A stretch of 64,000 bases of DNA from DATDAW01 sp036524675 (GTDB taxonomy: Bacteria; Verrucomicrobiota; Verrucomicrobiia; Chthoniobacterales; DASVRZ01), in the NCBI GenBank assembly GCA_036524675.1, contig DATDBU010000027.1, forward strand, positions 3,297 to 67,296, given 5' to 3'. Below, in pieces: positions 31,356-40,214 of the stretch; position 1 is the first letter of the stretch, and each line of letters starts with the position of its first letter. Both the position numbers and the translations under genes were made by a program. Below the pieces are notes generated by a model. The model had not been told where the DNA came from. It did not search any database and saw only the letters and a program-made list of their open reading frames with translations.

Positions 31356-32174
31356 ATGAAAGCGGTCCTCCTTGCCGGCGGCCTCGGCACGCGTATTAGC
31401 GAAGAATCCACGCTCCGGCCCAAGCCGATGATCGAAATCGGCGCATACCCAATCCTCTGGCACATTATGAAGATTTATGCCTGCCATGGCATCACGGACT
31501 TCATTGTTTGCTGTGGTTACAAGGGCCACATGATCAAGCAGTATTTCTCCGACTACTTTCTCTTCAACTCGGATATGACATTCAATTTTCGCCTGAACCA
31601 GACAGTGATCCACAAGACGGAAGCTGAGCCGTGGACCGTGACCTGCGTCGACACTGGAGAATCAACCATGACCGGGGGGCGGCTAAAACGGGTGAAAGAG
31701 TTCGTCGAAGACGAAACTTTCTGCCTTACCTATGGTGACGGCGTGAGCGATGTCGATATCTCTGCATCTATCGCGTTTCACAAATCACACGGCAAACTGG
31801 CCACTCTGACGGCGGTGCAACCGGTCGGCCGATTCGGTGCGTTTTCGCTACAAGCTGGCCAAAACACCGTGGAGGCCTTCCATGAAAAACCAAAGGGAGA
31901 TGGCGCATGGGTGAACGGAGGTTTCTTCGTCCTTGAGCCCGGGGTTTTCGACTTCATCGAAGGCGACTCCGCTGTCTGGGAGCGAGAGCCCATGGAGATG
32001 TTGGCGCGCAGCGGTAACCTGCAGGCATGGAAACACGTGGGATTCTGGCAACCCATGGATACGCTTCGCGACAAGACGTATCTCGAGGACCTATGGGCAA
32101 AAGGAAATCCGCCCTGGAAGGCGTGGAAGAATGGAGTCCGACAACCGGCAGAGAATGCCGGAATTGCTTGCTAG
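31356..32174 (+). CDS. rfbF: Glucose-1-phosphate cytidylyltransferase
   Basis: The 272-residue enzyme makes CDP-glucose from CTP and glucose-1-phosphate, the first step of CDP-deoxysugar pathways. It opens with the nucleotidyltransferase motif LAGGLGTRISEESTLRPKPMIEIG, in which the EES insert marks RfbF. Further on come LTYGDGVSDVD (metal-binding D), VNGGFFVLEPGVFDFI and HVGFWQPMDTLRDK. It is the first gene of the plus-strand locus. The usual next gene, CDP-glucose 4,6-dehydratase (rfbG), is not adjacent, so either the epimerase at 33581 or an enzyme elsewhere must supply that step. Confidence 0.92.
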   Translation: MKAVLLAGGLGTRISEESTLRPKPMIEIGAYPILWHIMKIYACHGITDFIVCCGYKGHMIKQYFSDYFLFNSDMTFNFRLNQTVIHKTEAEPWTVTCVDTGESTMTGGRLKRVKEFVEDETFCLTYGDGVSDVDISASIAFHKSHGKLATLTAVQPVGRFGAFSLQAGQNTVEAFHEKPKGDGAWVNGGFFVLEPGVFDFIEGDSAVWEREPMEMLARSGNLQAWKHVGFWQPMDTLRDKTYLEDLWAKGNPPWKAWKNGVRQPAENAGIAC

Positions 32175-32336
32175 CCTTTTAACTTAGCATTGGTTGAGAG
32201 ACGAGACGGTTGGACGTCGAACGGAGAAGGAGGGCTGTTTGACCTACCCTGAGGCCCTCCCGGAAAGTACGCCGCGGCGGCTCTATTACATAAACGCCGT
32301 TTGATAGGTTTTTACGGCTAACAACATAAAATTCCA

Positions 32337-33581
32337 ATGGCTGAATTTGATTACACAATCGTTGGCGGGGGAATCGTGGGGCTCGCTGCGGCGATGCACG
32401 TCGCGCAACGGTTTACCAAAGCACGCGTTCTGGTGTTGGAAAAAGAAACGACGCTGGCGGCGCATCAGACCGGCCGCAACTCAGGCGTGATTCATTCCGG
32501 GATCTACTACAAGCCGGGAAGTTTCAAAGCCCGCTTTGCCAAAGCCGGCGCCGACTCCATGGTTGAGTTTTGTAAGACCCAGGGAATACCCTTCCAGGTT
32601 TGCGGCAAACTGATTGTAGCGACGCAGAAAAACCAGCTCCCACAGTTGGCTAACCTCTACGAACGCGGTCTACAGAACGGCGTGCCTGTGGAGAAAATCC
32701 CAGCCGAGCGCGCGCGTGAAGTCGAGCCACATGTGAATTGCATCGACGCACTCCTCGTTAAGTCCACCGGTATCACCAGCTACAGGCATGTTTGTGATGC
32801 TTATTTACGCGAGTTCAAGCGTTTTGGCGGAGAGCTTAGACTTGGCACGACAGTTCGCCGAACAATCGAGCGCGGAACCGTTCATGTCATTGAAACTAAT
32901 CAAGGAGAGTTTGAAACCTCTTTCCTGATCAATTGCGCCGGCCTCTACAGCGATCGCGTTGCAAATGCCGCAGGCACCGACCCGAAAGCAAAAATTATCC
33001 CGTTTCGCGGAGAATATTACGAGCTTACCCCCGAGCGGCGAAACTTGGTTCAAAATCTTATCTATCCCGTCCCGCATCCTGCGTTTCCATTCCTCGGAGT
33101 CCATTTTACGAAAATGATCGATGGAAGCGTGCATTGCGGACCGAACGCTGTGTTGGCTTTGGCGCGCGAAGGCTATCGAAAAACAGATGTCAATATTCGC
33201 GACCTTGCCGAAACGTTGATGTTTCCCGGCTTCCATAAACTCGCGGCAAAACACTATAAAGAGGGGCTGGGCGAGATAATTCGCTCGCTAAGCAAAGCTG
33301 CTTTTACCCGGAGTCTTCAAGAGCTGATTCCCGAAGTAACCGAGGCGGATCTGCTCCCGTGTACCTCAGGTATTCGCGCTCAGGCATTAATGCCCGACGG
33401 AAAACTGGTTGATGACTTTCTGATCCTTACAGGACGCCAAACCATTCACGTCTGCAACGCACCGTCTCCCGCCGCAACTGCATCGCTCGAAATTGGCAGG
33501 GAAATAGCGAGTCAGGTGCCGCCGGTTGCCTCGACGACGGCATTGACCGTTCCGCCACTCTTCACCGCCACTAACAACTAA
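32337..33581 (+). CDS. lhgO: L-2-hydroxyglutarate oxidase family FAD enzyme
   Basis: A 414-residue DAO-type flavoprotein. The FAD dinucleotide motif is GGGIVGLAAAMHVAQ, followed by HQTGRNSGVIHSGIYYKPGSFKARF, a stretch diagnostic of LhgO. Later come HFTKMIDGSVHCGPNAVLAL and CTSGIRAQALMPDGKLVDDF. LhgO oxidises L-2-hydroxyglutarate to 2-oxoglutarate using membrane quinones. In a sugar locus it may instead oxidise a hydroxy-acid side chain or remove a by-product; this is inference. TTGATA and CATAAA boxes 18 bases apart lie just upstream but very close to the ATG. The stop overlaps the next ATG by one base. Confidence 0.85.
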   Translation: MAEFDYTIVGGGIVGLAAAMHVAQRFTKARVLVLEKETTLAAHQTGRNSGVIHSGIYYKPGSFKARFAKAGADSMVEFCKTQGIPFQVCGKLIVATQKNQLPQLANLYERGLQNGVPVEKIPAERAREVEPHVNCIDALLVKSTGITSYRHVCDAYLREFKRFGGELRLGTTVRRTIERGTVHVIETNQGEFETSFLINCAGLYSDRVANAAGTDPKAKIIPFRGEYYELTPERRNLVQNLIYPVPHPAFPFLGVHFTKMIDGSVHCGPNAVLALAREGYRKTDVNIRDLAETLMFPGFHKLAAKHYKEGLGEIIRSLSKAAFTRSLQELIPEVTEADLLPCTSGIRAQALMPDGKLVDDFLILTGRQTIHVCNAPSPAATASLEIGREIASQVPPVASTTALTVPPLFTATNN

Positions 33582-34615
33582 TGAAAATTCTAGTTACAGG
33601 AACCGACGGTTATCTCGGATCTCTTCTTGCGCCTCTGCTCATAGGAAGGGGTCACGATGTGTCAGGTGTCGACGTCGGATTCTATAAAAACGGCTATCTC
33701 TACAATGCGAAGGGAGATCAACCTCGAACCATCGTCAAAGATATCCGCCGTCTCACCTTCGACGATGTCAAAGGCCACGATGCAATCGTTCATATGGCAG
33801 AACTGTCCAATGACCCGACAGGTGAGCTCGCTCCAAACATAACCTACGATATCAATCACAAGGGATCGGTTCGCCTTGCGCATCTTGCAAAGAAAGCAGG
33901 GGTGCGCCGGTTTATTTATATGTCGTCGTGCTCCGTCTATGGAGTCGCGAACGGCGAGGCTCCGGTCACCGAGGAATCTCCGGTGAATCCGCAGACCGCC
34001 TATGCCGAATGCAAGACGCTCTGTGAACGCGACATCAGACCGCTTGCGGACAAGTCGTTTTCACCGGTCTTCTTCAGAAATGCTACTGCGTTCGGAGCTT
34101 CGCCGCGCCAGCGCTTCGATTTAGTGGTAAACAACCTGTGTGGTCTCGCATGGACCACGCGGGAAATTAAGATGACAAGCGATGGCACGCCTTGGCGTCC
34201 ACTGGTCCATGGCCTCGATATTGCCCAGGCTATTGCGGCTGCTCTAGACGCGCCCGTTGAAGCTATTCACAATCAGATTCTTAATATTGGCTCGAGTTCG
34301 CAGAACTATCGAGTCCGCGAGGTGGCAGAGGTCGTTGCCCAGGCATTTCCGGGTTGCACCACTTCTTTCGGCGTTCAGAGCGCGGATAATCGCAGCTATC
34401 GTGTTAGCTTTGATAAACTCGCGCGCCACCTTCCCGACTTTCAATGCCAGTGGGATGTCTCCAAAGGCGCACGACAATTTTATCAACTTTTTACACAGAT
34501 CGACCTGACTCCGGACCAATTTGAATACCGGGGTTTTACCCGCCTGAAACAGCTGCAGTATCTTATTCGGACGGCACAGATCGATCAGGACTTTTTCTGG
34601 AAAACGAATTTCTGA
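33581..34615 (+). CDS. NAD-dependent NDP-sugar epimerase/dehydratase
   Basis: A 344-residue extended SDR. TGTDGYLG at the N-terminus binds NAD, and the catalytic set is SSCSVYG plus Y141xxxK145 (YAECK). The substrate half includes RNATAFGASPRQRFDLVVNNLCG, typical of NDP-hexose-modifying epimerases. Its reaction is not certain: 4-epimerisation, 4-reduction or, less likely, the 4,6-dehydration missing from this locus. It shares one base with lhgO and is 66 bases from the C-methyltransferase gene, with a small hairpin (arms 34614-34620 and 34635-34641) in between. Confidence 0.82.
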   Translation: MKILVTGTDGYLGSLLAPLLIGRGHDVSGVDVGFYKNGYLYNAKGDQPRTIVKDIRRLTFDDVKGHDAIVHMAELSNDPTGELAPNITYDINHKGSVRLAHLAKKAGVRRFIYMSSCSVYGVANGEAPVTEESPVNPQTAYAECKTLCERDIRPLADKSFSPVFFRNATAFGASPRQRFDLVVNNLCGLAWTTREIKMTSDGTPWRPLVHGLDIAQAIAAALDAPVEAIHNQILNIGSSSQNYRVREVAEVVAQAFPGCTTSFGVQSADNRSYRVSFDKLARHLPDFQCQWDVSKGARQFYQLFTQIDLTPDQFEYRGFTRLKQLQYLIRTAQIDQDFFWKTNF

Positions 34616-34681
34616 ACCGGACGAGATGATGGTTCCGGTTCATATATGCAACGACCATCATTCACTGAGAGCGGGTAAACT

Positions 34682-36001
34682 ATGGAAGCTCAACTTAAAC
34701 AAAACAGAACTGAACAATCCCTAACGACACCTCCGTTATCCCCTGTCAATAAGCTCGATCAGCGCTTATGCAGCAAATGCCGTAATTGCGGCGCCGAACT
34801 CCAAAAAACATTTCTGGACCTAGGCTATTCGCCGTTGGCAAACTCCTACCTCAGCACCTCCCAGCTTAACGCAGCAGAGAAATCCTATCCTTTGCGCGTG
34901 TTTGTTTGCGAGACATGCCTCCTCGTTCAGTTGGAAGAATTCGAGTCGCCGGACGCCATTTTCAGCGACTACGCCTATTTCTCGAGCTTTTCGACGAGTT
35001 GGGTGGAGCATGCTCGGCGTTATTGTGAACTCATGATCGACAGGTTCGGCCTGGGTCCCCAGCATCAAATTGTCGAGATTGCAAGCAACGACGGCTACCT
35101 TCTGCAATGGTTTAAAGCCTATGGCATTCCGGTGCTCGGCGTTGAACCCGCCGCCAATATTGCCAAAGTCGCATGGGAAACCAAGGAGATTGACAGCATC
35201 GTAAAATTCTTCGGATTGCAGACTGCTCACGAGATGGTTGCGGATGGTCGGCGCGCCGATCTATTGCTCGGCAACAACGTGCTAGCGCATGTGCCGAACG
35301 TTCATGATTTCGTCGGGGGCATGAAAGTCCTGCTCAGTCCCAAAGGCATCATCACGATGGAGTTCCCTCATTTGCAGGACCTGATCGAAGAGAATCAGTT
35401 TGACACTATTTACCACGAGCATTTCTCGTACTTCTCGTTTCATTCGGTTCAGACGATTTTCAAGGCGAATGGTTTGACCCTCTTCGATGTAGAAGAGATC
35501 CCAACTCATGGCGGATCGCTGCGAATCTACGCCCGGCACGACTATGCCGAGCACGTCCCAATTTCTGATAGGTTACATGCACTCGTGGAGAAGGAGCAAA
35601 CCAGCAAACTGGACAGGCTCTTCGCGTACGAATCGTTTTGGGCAAAGGTAAAGAACACGAAATATAAGCTGCTGCGTTTTCTGGTAGATGCAAAGGAACA
35701 AGGCAAAGCTGTTGTCGGTTACGGAGCTCCCGCAAAAGGCAACACATTGCTTAACTATTGCAGCATAGGATGCGACTTTATCGACTACACCGTGGATCGC
35801 AGTCCTTACAAACAGGGATTGTTTCTTCCAGGCTCCCACATACCCATTCATCACCCGGAGATGCTGCGGCAGACCAAGCCGGACTATTTGCTTATACTGC
35901 CCTGGAACTTGAAACACGAAATTATTGAACAAACCTCTTTCATACGAGAATGGGGTGGAAAATGGGTGATCCCAATTCCTGAGGCGACGATCATCGAATG
36001 A
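34682..36001 (+). CDS. NDP-sugar C-methyltransferase (TylC3/NovU type)
   Basis: A 439-residue SAM-dependent enzyme with the three-part layout of sugar C-methyltransferases. A zinc-binding N-terminus has C33/C36 and C76/C79 (CRNCG, CETCLLVQ). A class I SAM domain follows (about 130-230, VEIASNDGYLLQWF). The Methyltransf_14-type C-terminal domain has HGGSLRIYARH, GKAVVGYGAPAKGNTLLNY and PWNLKHEI. Relatives add a branch methyl to C-3 of a 4-keto-6-deoxy sugar, so the product should be a branched-chain NDP-sugar. Its stop is overlapped 4 bases by the epimerase start (ATGA). Confidence 0.88.
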   Translation: MEAQLKQNRTEQSLTTPPLSPVNKLDQRLCSKCRNCGAELQKTFLDLGYSPLANSYLSTSQLNAAEKSYPLRVFVCETCLLVQLEEFESPDAIFSDYAYFSSFSTSWVEHARRYCELMIDRFGLGPQHQIVEIASNDGYLLQWFKAYGIPVLGVEPAANIAKVAWETKEIDSIVKFFGLQTAHEMVADGRRADLLLGNNVLAHVPNVHDFVGGMKVLLSPKGIITMEFPHLQDLIEENQFDTIYHEHFSYFSFHSVQTIFKANGLTLFDVEEIPTHGGSLRIYARHDYAEHVPISDRLHALVEKEQTSKLDRLFAYESFWAKVKNTKYKLLRFLVDAKEQGKAVVGYGAPAKGNTLLNYCSIGCDFIDYTVDRSPYKQGLFLPGSHIPIHHPEMLRQTKPDYLLILPWNLKHEIIEQTSFIREWGGKWVIPIPEATIIE

Positions 36002-36537
36002 AATTTCACGAAACCGCGCTCCCAGGAGCTTTTATCGTCGATCTTGACCGAAGGTCGGACACCCGTGGATTTTTCGGGCGGGCTTTCTGCGTACAGGAGT
36101 TCGAGAAGCACGGCCTGAATCCTTGCATGGTCCAGGCAAACCTCTCATTCAATCATGCGAGAGGTACTTTGCGAGGGATGCACTACCAGACGTTACCGGC
36201 GGGTGAGGCTAAATTAATTCGATGTATTCGAGGCGCCGTCTGGGATGTGATTGTTGATATGCGTCCCGAGTCGACAACCTATCTCCAGCATATCGGTGTG
36301 GAACTCACTGCAGATAATCACAGAGCGATTTATGTCCCTGAAATGTTCGCACATGGCAATCAAGCACTTACTGACGGCGCAGAGTTGTTTTATCTGGTAA
36401 GCGAGTACTATACGCCGGAAATGGAGCGCGGTGTGCGCCACGATGACCCGGCGCTAAACATTGAATGGCCTCTACCAGTGAGTGTGATCAGCGAAAAAGA
36501 CAAATCCTGGCCTTCGCTTAAAGAAACCCTCCAATGA
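35998..36537 (+). CDS. rfbC: dTDP-4-keto-6-deoxyhexose 3,5-epimerase family (RmlC-like)
   Basis: A 179-residue cupin with the RmlC signature QANLSFNHARGTLRGMHYQ (catalytic base H62), KLIRCIRGAVWDVIVDMR, YVPEMFAHG and YYTPEMERGVRHDDP. It would epimerise C-3, C-5 or both of a 4-keto sugar. In a methyltransferase-containing pathway it normally acts at C-5 next to the methylated carbon. The nucleotide carrier (CDP rather than dTDP) is inferred from rfbF. The gene overlaps both neighbours by 4 bases, showing tight coupling. Confidence 0.88.
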   Translation: MKFHETALPGAFIVDLDRRSDTRGFFGRAFCVQEFEKHGLNPCMVQANLSFNHARGTLRGMHYQTLPAGEAKLIRCIRGAVWDVIVDMRPESTTYLQHIGVELTADNHRAIYVPEMFAHGNQALTDGAELFYLVSEYYTPEMERGVRHDDPALNIEWPLPVSVISEKDKSWPSLKETLQ

Positions 36538-37934
36538 TTATCATCGACAACGCACTCGAGCGGCGGGCAGCAGAAGGACGTCCCGTCCGCGTCGGCCTTA
36601 TTGGAGCGGGATTCATGGGACGTGGAATCGCAAACCAGATAGTCAATTCCGTCAGGGGAATGGCTCTGGTTGCGATCGGCAACCGCACAGTGGCGAACGC
36701 AGAACGCGCCTTTCGCGAGGCAGGCGTCGAAAATTTCGACTACGTTAGCCGCCCAAACGATCTGGAAGATTGCATCGCCAATGGCATCCCAGCCATTACG
36801 GACGACGCCTTGATGCTGCCCGAGGTCGAGAACATCGATGTCCTCATCGAGGCCACGGGCTCCATCGAGTTCGGCGCCAGGTTCGCAATGAAGGCTATAG
36901 CTTGTGGAAAGGACGTCGTATCCATGAATGCGGAGCTCGATGCGACTGTTGGATCGGTCCTACAACAGCATGCGCAAAAGGCTGGAGTGATCTTCAGTAT
37001 TTCGGACGGGGACCAACCGGGCGTGCAGATGAATCTCTGGCGTTATGTGAAATTCATCGGGCTCCAGCCATTGGTTTGCGGCAATATCAAAGGTCTGCAG
37101 GATCCATATAGAAATCCAACAACCCAAAAGGCCTTTGCGGAGAAATGGGGACAGAATCCCTCGATGGTAACAAGCTTCGCCGACGGATCAAAAATCTCGT
37201 TCGAGCAAGCGTGCGTCGCCAATGCGACCGGAATGAAGGTGGAACAGCGCGGCATGCGGGGAGGAATCTGGGAAAGACATGTAGACGAACTTTGCGTCTC
37301 GGGCCGATATGACGTTGGAAGACTGAAACGGCTGGGCGGAGTAGTCGACTATATCGTGGGGGGCGCGCCCCCTCCCGGCGTATTCGTCCTCGCTGCTCAT
37401 GGAGACCCCAAGCAGCGACATATGCTGAACCTGTACAAGCTCGGCCCGGGACCGCTTTACAGTTTCTATACTCCCTACCATTTATGCCATTTCGAAATCC
37501 CCCTTTCCGCCGCTCGCGTATTTTTGTTCCGGGATATCATCCTCGCGGCAGAACGTCCCCAAGTCGACGTTATCACGAAATCAAAAACCAACTTGAAAGC
37601 CGGTGAAAGACTCGATGGAATCGGGGGCTACCTTACTTATGGCGAATGCGAAAATTACGAAATTTCGCGCGCTCAGAATCTGCTTCCCCAAGGACTTGCT
37701 GAAGGGTGCACTGTCAAACGCGATGTTCGACAGGATACGCCAATTACTTACGCCGATGTCGAACTGCCACCGGGCAGGTTGTGCGATCAATTGCGCCAGC
37801 AACAGGACGCAATGTTTCCTTCCGGGCAGCCGGAGAACTTTCTGAATATCCGAAGCCGCGGACAATCTCCGAATGTGAACGCGATTTTCCAGGCCTTCGC
37901 CGGTCCTTTGTTAGCCTTCTCGCCACTTGTGTGA
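36534..37934 (+). CDS. Homoserine-dehydrogenase-like oxidoreductase with SAF domain (COG4091)
   Basis: A 466-residue NAD(P)-dependent oxidoreductase. The Rossmann motif GLIGAGFMGRG is at 21-31, followed by IDVLIEATGSIEFGARFAMKAI and KDVVSMNAELDATVG, as in homoserine dehydrogenase N-domains. The middle holds ISDGDQPGVQMNLWRYVK. The C-terminal part (NLLPQGLAEGCTVKRDVRQDTPITYADVELP) is an SAF domain, as in sialic acid synthases. COG4091 proteins recur in glycan and antibiotic sugar clusters with unknown chemistry, probably acting on a carbonyl or branched acid. Four-base overlap with rfbC. Confidence 0.8.
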   Translation: MIIIDNALERRAAEGRPVRVGLIGAGFMGRGIANQIVNSVRGMALVAIGNRTVANAERAFREAGVENFDYVSRPNDLEDCIANGIPAITDDALMLPEVENIDVLIEATGSIEFGARFAMKAIACGKDVVSMNAELDATVGSVLQQHAQKAGVIFSISDGDQPGVQMNLWRYVKFIGLQPLVCGNIKGLQDPYRNPTTQKAFAEKWGQNPSMVTSFADGSKISFEQACVANATGMKVEQRGMRGGIWERHVDELCVSGRYDVGRLKRLGGVVDYIVGGAPPPGVFVLAAHGDPKQRHMLNLYKLGPGPLYSFYTPYHLCHFEIPLSAARVFLFRDIILAAERPQVDVITKSKTNLKAGERLDGIGGYLTYGECENYEISRAQNLLPQGLAEGCTVKRDVRQDTPITYADVELPPGRLCDQLRQQQDAMFPSGQPENFLNIRSRGQSPNVNAIFQAFAGPLLAFSPLV

Positions 37935-37986
37935 GCTGGAGAATCTTCCTGCGCTGGATTTCTTCCTGCGACAACCTACCGCCCGC

Positions 37987-39282
37987 ATGCCTCTCGAAAC
38001 CTTGCTCGCCAAGCTAGACTCTTTCGCTGTGGGTCGCGAAATGCATTCCTTCGCAAGCCTGCTCTATCCTTGGTGCCGCAGCATTACGGGAGATGGATTT
38101 CGGGACACGCTCTATGCGGTTATTAAGCGTATCCCAATTGAACTCCATGAAGTCCCAAGCGGAACGCAAGTCTTTGACTGGACGATACCCGACGAGTGGA
38201 ACATTCGAGATGCTTTCATTAAGAATGATCATGGCGAACGGGTGGTCGACTTCCGAAATCATAATCTGCATGTCGTCAATTACAGCGTCCCCGTGGACCG
38301 CCGGATGTCGTTGGCAGAGCTCCGTCTTCATCTTCACTCGATTCCGGAGAAACCCGATTGGATTCCCTATCGCACGACATACTATAAAAAGGCATGGGGG
38401 TTCTGCCTCAGCCACCGACAATTAACGGCATTGCCTAACGGAGAGTACCATGTGGTAATCGACTCCACCCTCAAACCGGGTCACCTGACTTACGGCGAGT
38501 TGTTTCTTCCGGGGCAAATGGAGGATGAAGTATTAATATCCGTGCATTGCTGCCACCCATCTCTCGCTAATGACAATTTGTCCGGCATCGTGGTGGCAAC
38601 CCGCCTCGCGCAAGAATTAAGGCGAATTGATCTTCGATATTCCTATCGGTTCCTGTTCGTCCCCGGCACCATCGGGTCGATCACCTGGCTTTCTCGAAAT
38701 GAAAAGATCGCCACGCGAATCGCCCACGGTCTCGTACTCACTTGCCTCGGAGACCCTGGCGGCTTTACTTACAAGAAGTCACGGCGCGGCGATGCCGAAA
38801 TCGATCGTGCGGCAGCCCAGGTGCTCCGCTGGTCCAAGGAACCGCATCGCATTGTGGACTTCGTTCCCTATGGATACGACGAGCGCCAGTACTGCTCGCC
38901 AGGATTCAATCTTCCCATCGGTTGTTTCATGCGATCACCCCACGGCGAATTCCCGGAATATCACACGAGCGGCGATGATTTGGATTTCGTTCAACCGGAA
39001 GCGCTGGGTGACTCGCTCGTAAAGCTTTTGCAAATCATCGATGTCCTGGAAGGAAACTATCGTTATGTGAGTCTCAATCCCAAAGGAGAACCTCAATTAG
39101 GCAGGCGGGGGTTGTATGGCGCCATCGGGGAACAGGTGATGGCGATGCTCTGGACTCTCAACCTCGCCGATGGCAGTCACAGTCTCCTCGATATCGCGGA
39201 GCGATCAAATATTCCGTTTTCGACTTTGAAAACAGCAGCCTCAAAATTGCGCGAACAACAACTGGTTGCCACCATCGCATGA
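37987..39282 (+). CDS. DUF4910 aminopeptidase-like protein with C-terminal winged helix
   Basis: A protein of about 431 residues. The start region AVGREMHSFASLLYPWCRSITGDGFRDTL is diagnostic of the DUF4910/DUF2172 family. The M28-like zinc site is seen in VHCCHPSLANDNLSG and in EFPEYHTSGDDLDFV. The last 60 residues (SLLDIAERSNIPFSTLKTAASKLREQQLV) form a winged helix. The ATG at 37987 is preferred over a TTG at 37927 that lies inside the preceding gene. These proteins are common in surface-polysaccharide loci, where they may hydrolyse or form amide bonds on sugars; the true reaction is unknown. Confidence 0.8.
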   Translation: MPLETLLAKLDSFAVGREMHSFASLLYPWCRSITGDGFRDTLYAVIKRIPIELHEVPSGTQVFDWTIPDEWNIRDAFIKNDHGERVVDFRNHNLHVVNYSVPVDRRMSLAELRLHLHSIPEKPDWIPYRTTYYKKAWGFCLSHRQLTALPNGEYHVVIDSTLKPGHLTYGELFLPGQMEDEVLISVHCCHPSLANDNLSGIVVATRLAQELRRIDLRYSYRFLFVPGTIGSITWLSRNEKIATRIAHGLVLTCLGDPGGFTYKKSRRGDAEIDRAAAQVLRWSKEPHRIVDFVPYGYDERQYCSPGFNLPIGCFMRSPHGEFPEYHTSGDDLDFVQPEALGDSLVKLLQIIDVLEGNYRYVSLNPKGEPQLGRRGLYGAIGEQVMAMLWTLNLADGSHSLLDIAERSNIPFSTLKTAASKLREQQLVATIA

Positions 39283-39286
39283 ACAG

Positions 39287-40048
39287 GTGACTGCATTTTC
39301 AGGCCAAAATATCGTTTTGACGGGCGCTGCAAGCGGAATTGGCAGATCGCTAGCCGAGGCCTTTCTCCGTGCCGGCGCCTGTCTTGCGGTCATTGTCCGT
39401 TCCCCAAAAACACTTCCGGCCACCATTGGCTCAGCCCTCGCGGACGCCAATCACCGGGTTTACAAGCTTGACCTGGAAGATGTCGAGGCAACAGCGACGA
39501 CCGCCGCCTCTATCAGGAATGACTGGGGGCGCGTGGATGTACTAGTGCATTGTGCCGGGACAGTCAGCCTTGGCCGCTTCAACGATGCCACGGCCGAGGA
39601 TTTCGACAGGCAGTATCGGGTGAACGTCCGGGCCCCTTGGCTTCTGACACGCGAGTTACTGCCCGCAATTCCCTCCAAACAGGGTCAGGTCGTATTCATC
39701 AATTCGTCAGCCGGAGTTGTCGCCCGCGCCGGTGTCGGACAGTACGCCGCCACCAAACACGCTTTGAAAGCGCTCGCCGACAGTTTGCGTGATGAAGTGA
39801 ATTCGCTTGGAATTCGGGTAGTAACGCTCTTTCCGGGTCGAACTGCCACTCCCATGCAAGAGAAAATCCATGAAGCGGAGTCGAAACGCTTCGAACAACA
39901 CTGTCTAATTCAGCCCTCCGACATCGCCGACGTTGTTCTCCATACCCTCTCTCTTCCCCGTACCGTAGAACTGACCGATATTCACCTACGCCCCTCCCTA
40001 GGACCCGCGATCCAAAGCAAGGTCTTGCCCTCAAATTTTCCCCACTAG
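39287..40048 (+). CDS. Short-chain dehydrogenase/reductase
   Basis: A 253-residue classical SDR with TGAASGIG at 12-19, HCAGTVS, INSSAGVVA and catalytic YAATK. The C-terminal TLFPGRTATPMQEKIHEAE and IADVVLHTLSLPRTVELTDIHLRP are shared with SDRs of glycan loci. A GTG at 39287, four bases after the previous stop, is the likely start; a TTG at 39266 would extend it by seven residues. It probably reduces a keto group of the sugar or its acyl branch. A decayed second copy of the same SDR type lies at about 41007-41220. Confidence 0.82.
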   Translation: MTAFSGQNIVLTGAASGIGRSLAEAFLRAGACLAVIVRSPKTLPATIGSALADANHRVYKLDLEDVEATATTAASIRNDWGRVDVLVHCAGTVSLGRFNDATAEDFDRQYRVNVRAPWLLTRELLPAIPSKQGQVVFINSSAGVVARAGVGQYAATKHALKALADSLRDEVNSLGIRVVTLFPGRTATPMQEKIHEAESKRFEQHCLIQPSDIADVVLHTLSLPRTVELTDIHLRPSLGPAIQSKVLPSNFPH

Positions 40049-40214
40049 TAATTTTTTTCGCTCAAGCGACAACAGCATTTGACTTTCGTCATTTAACCAT
40101 CTTTGTATGGTCAACACTTCCAAGATGATGAGGACTATCTTCTGGAAAATACAAACGTTGCCCGTTTTAGTTTTAATCAACAATGGGTTCAGCGAGACGT
40201 TGTCAAAAAGGAAG

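Noticed and set aside
40107..40214. N-terminal extension of acyltransferase copy 1
   Set aside because: The duplicated block and its homology to copy 2 begin near 40200, and the extension has no counterpart in copy 2.
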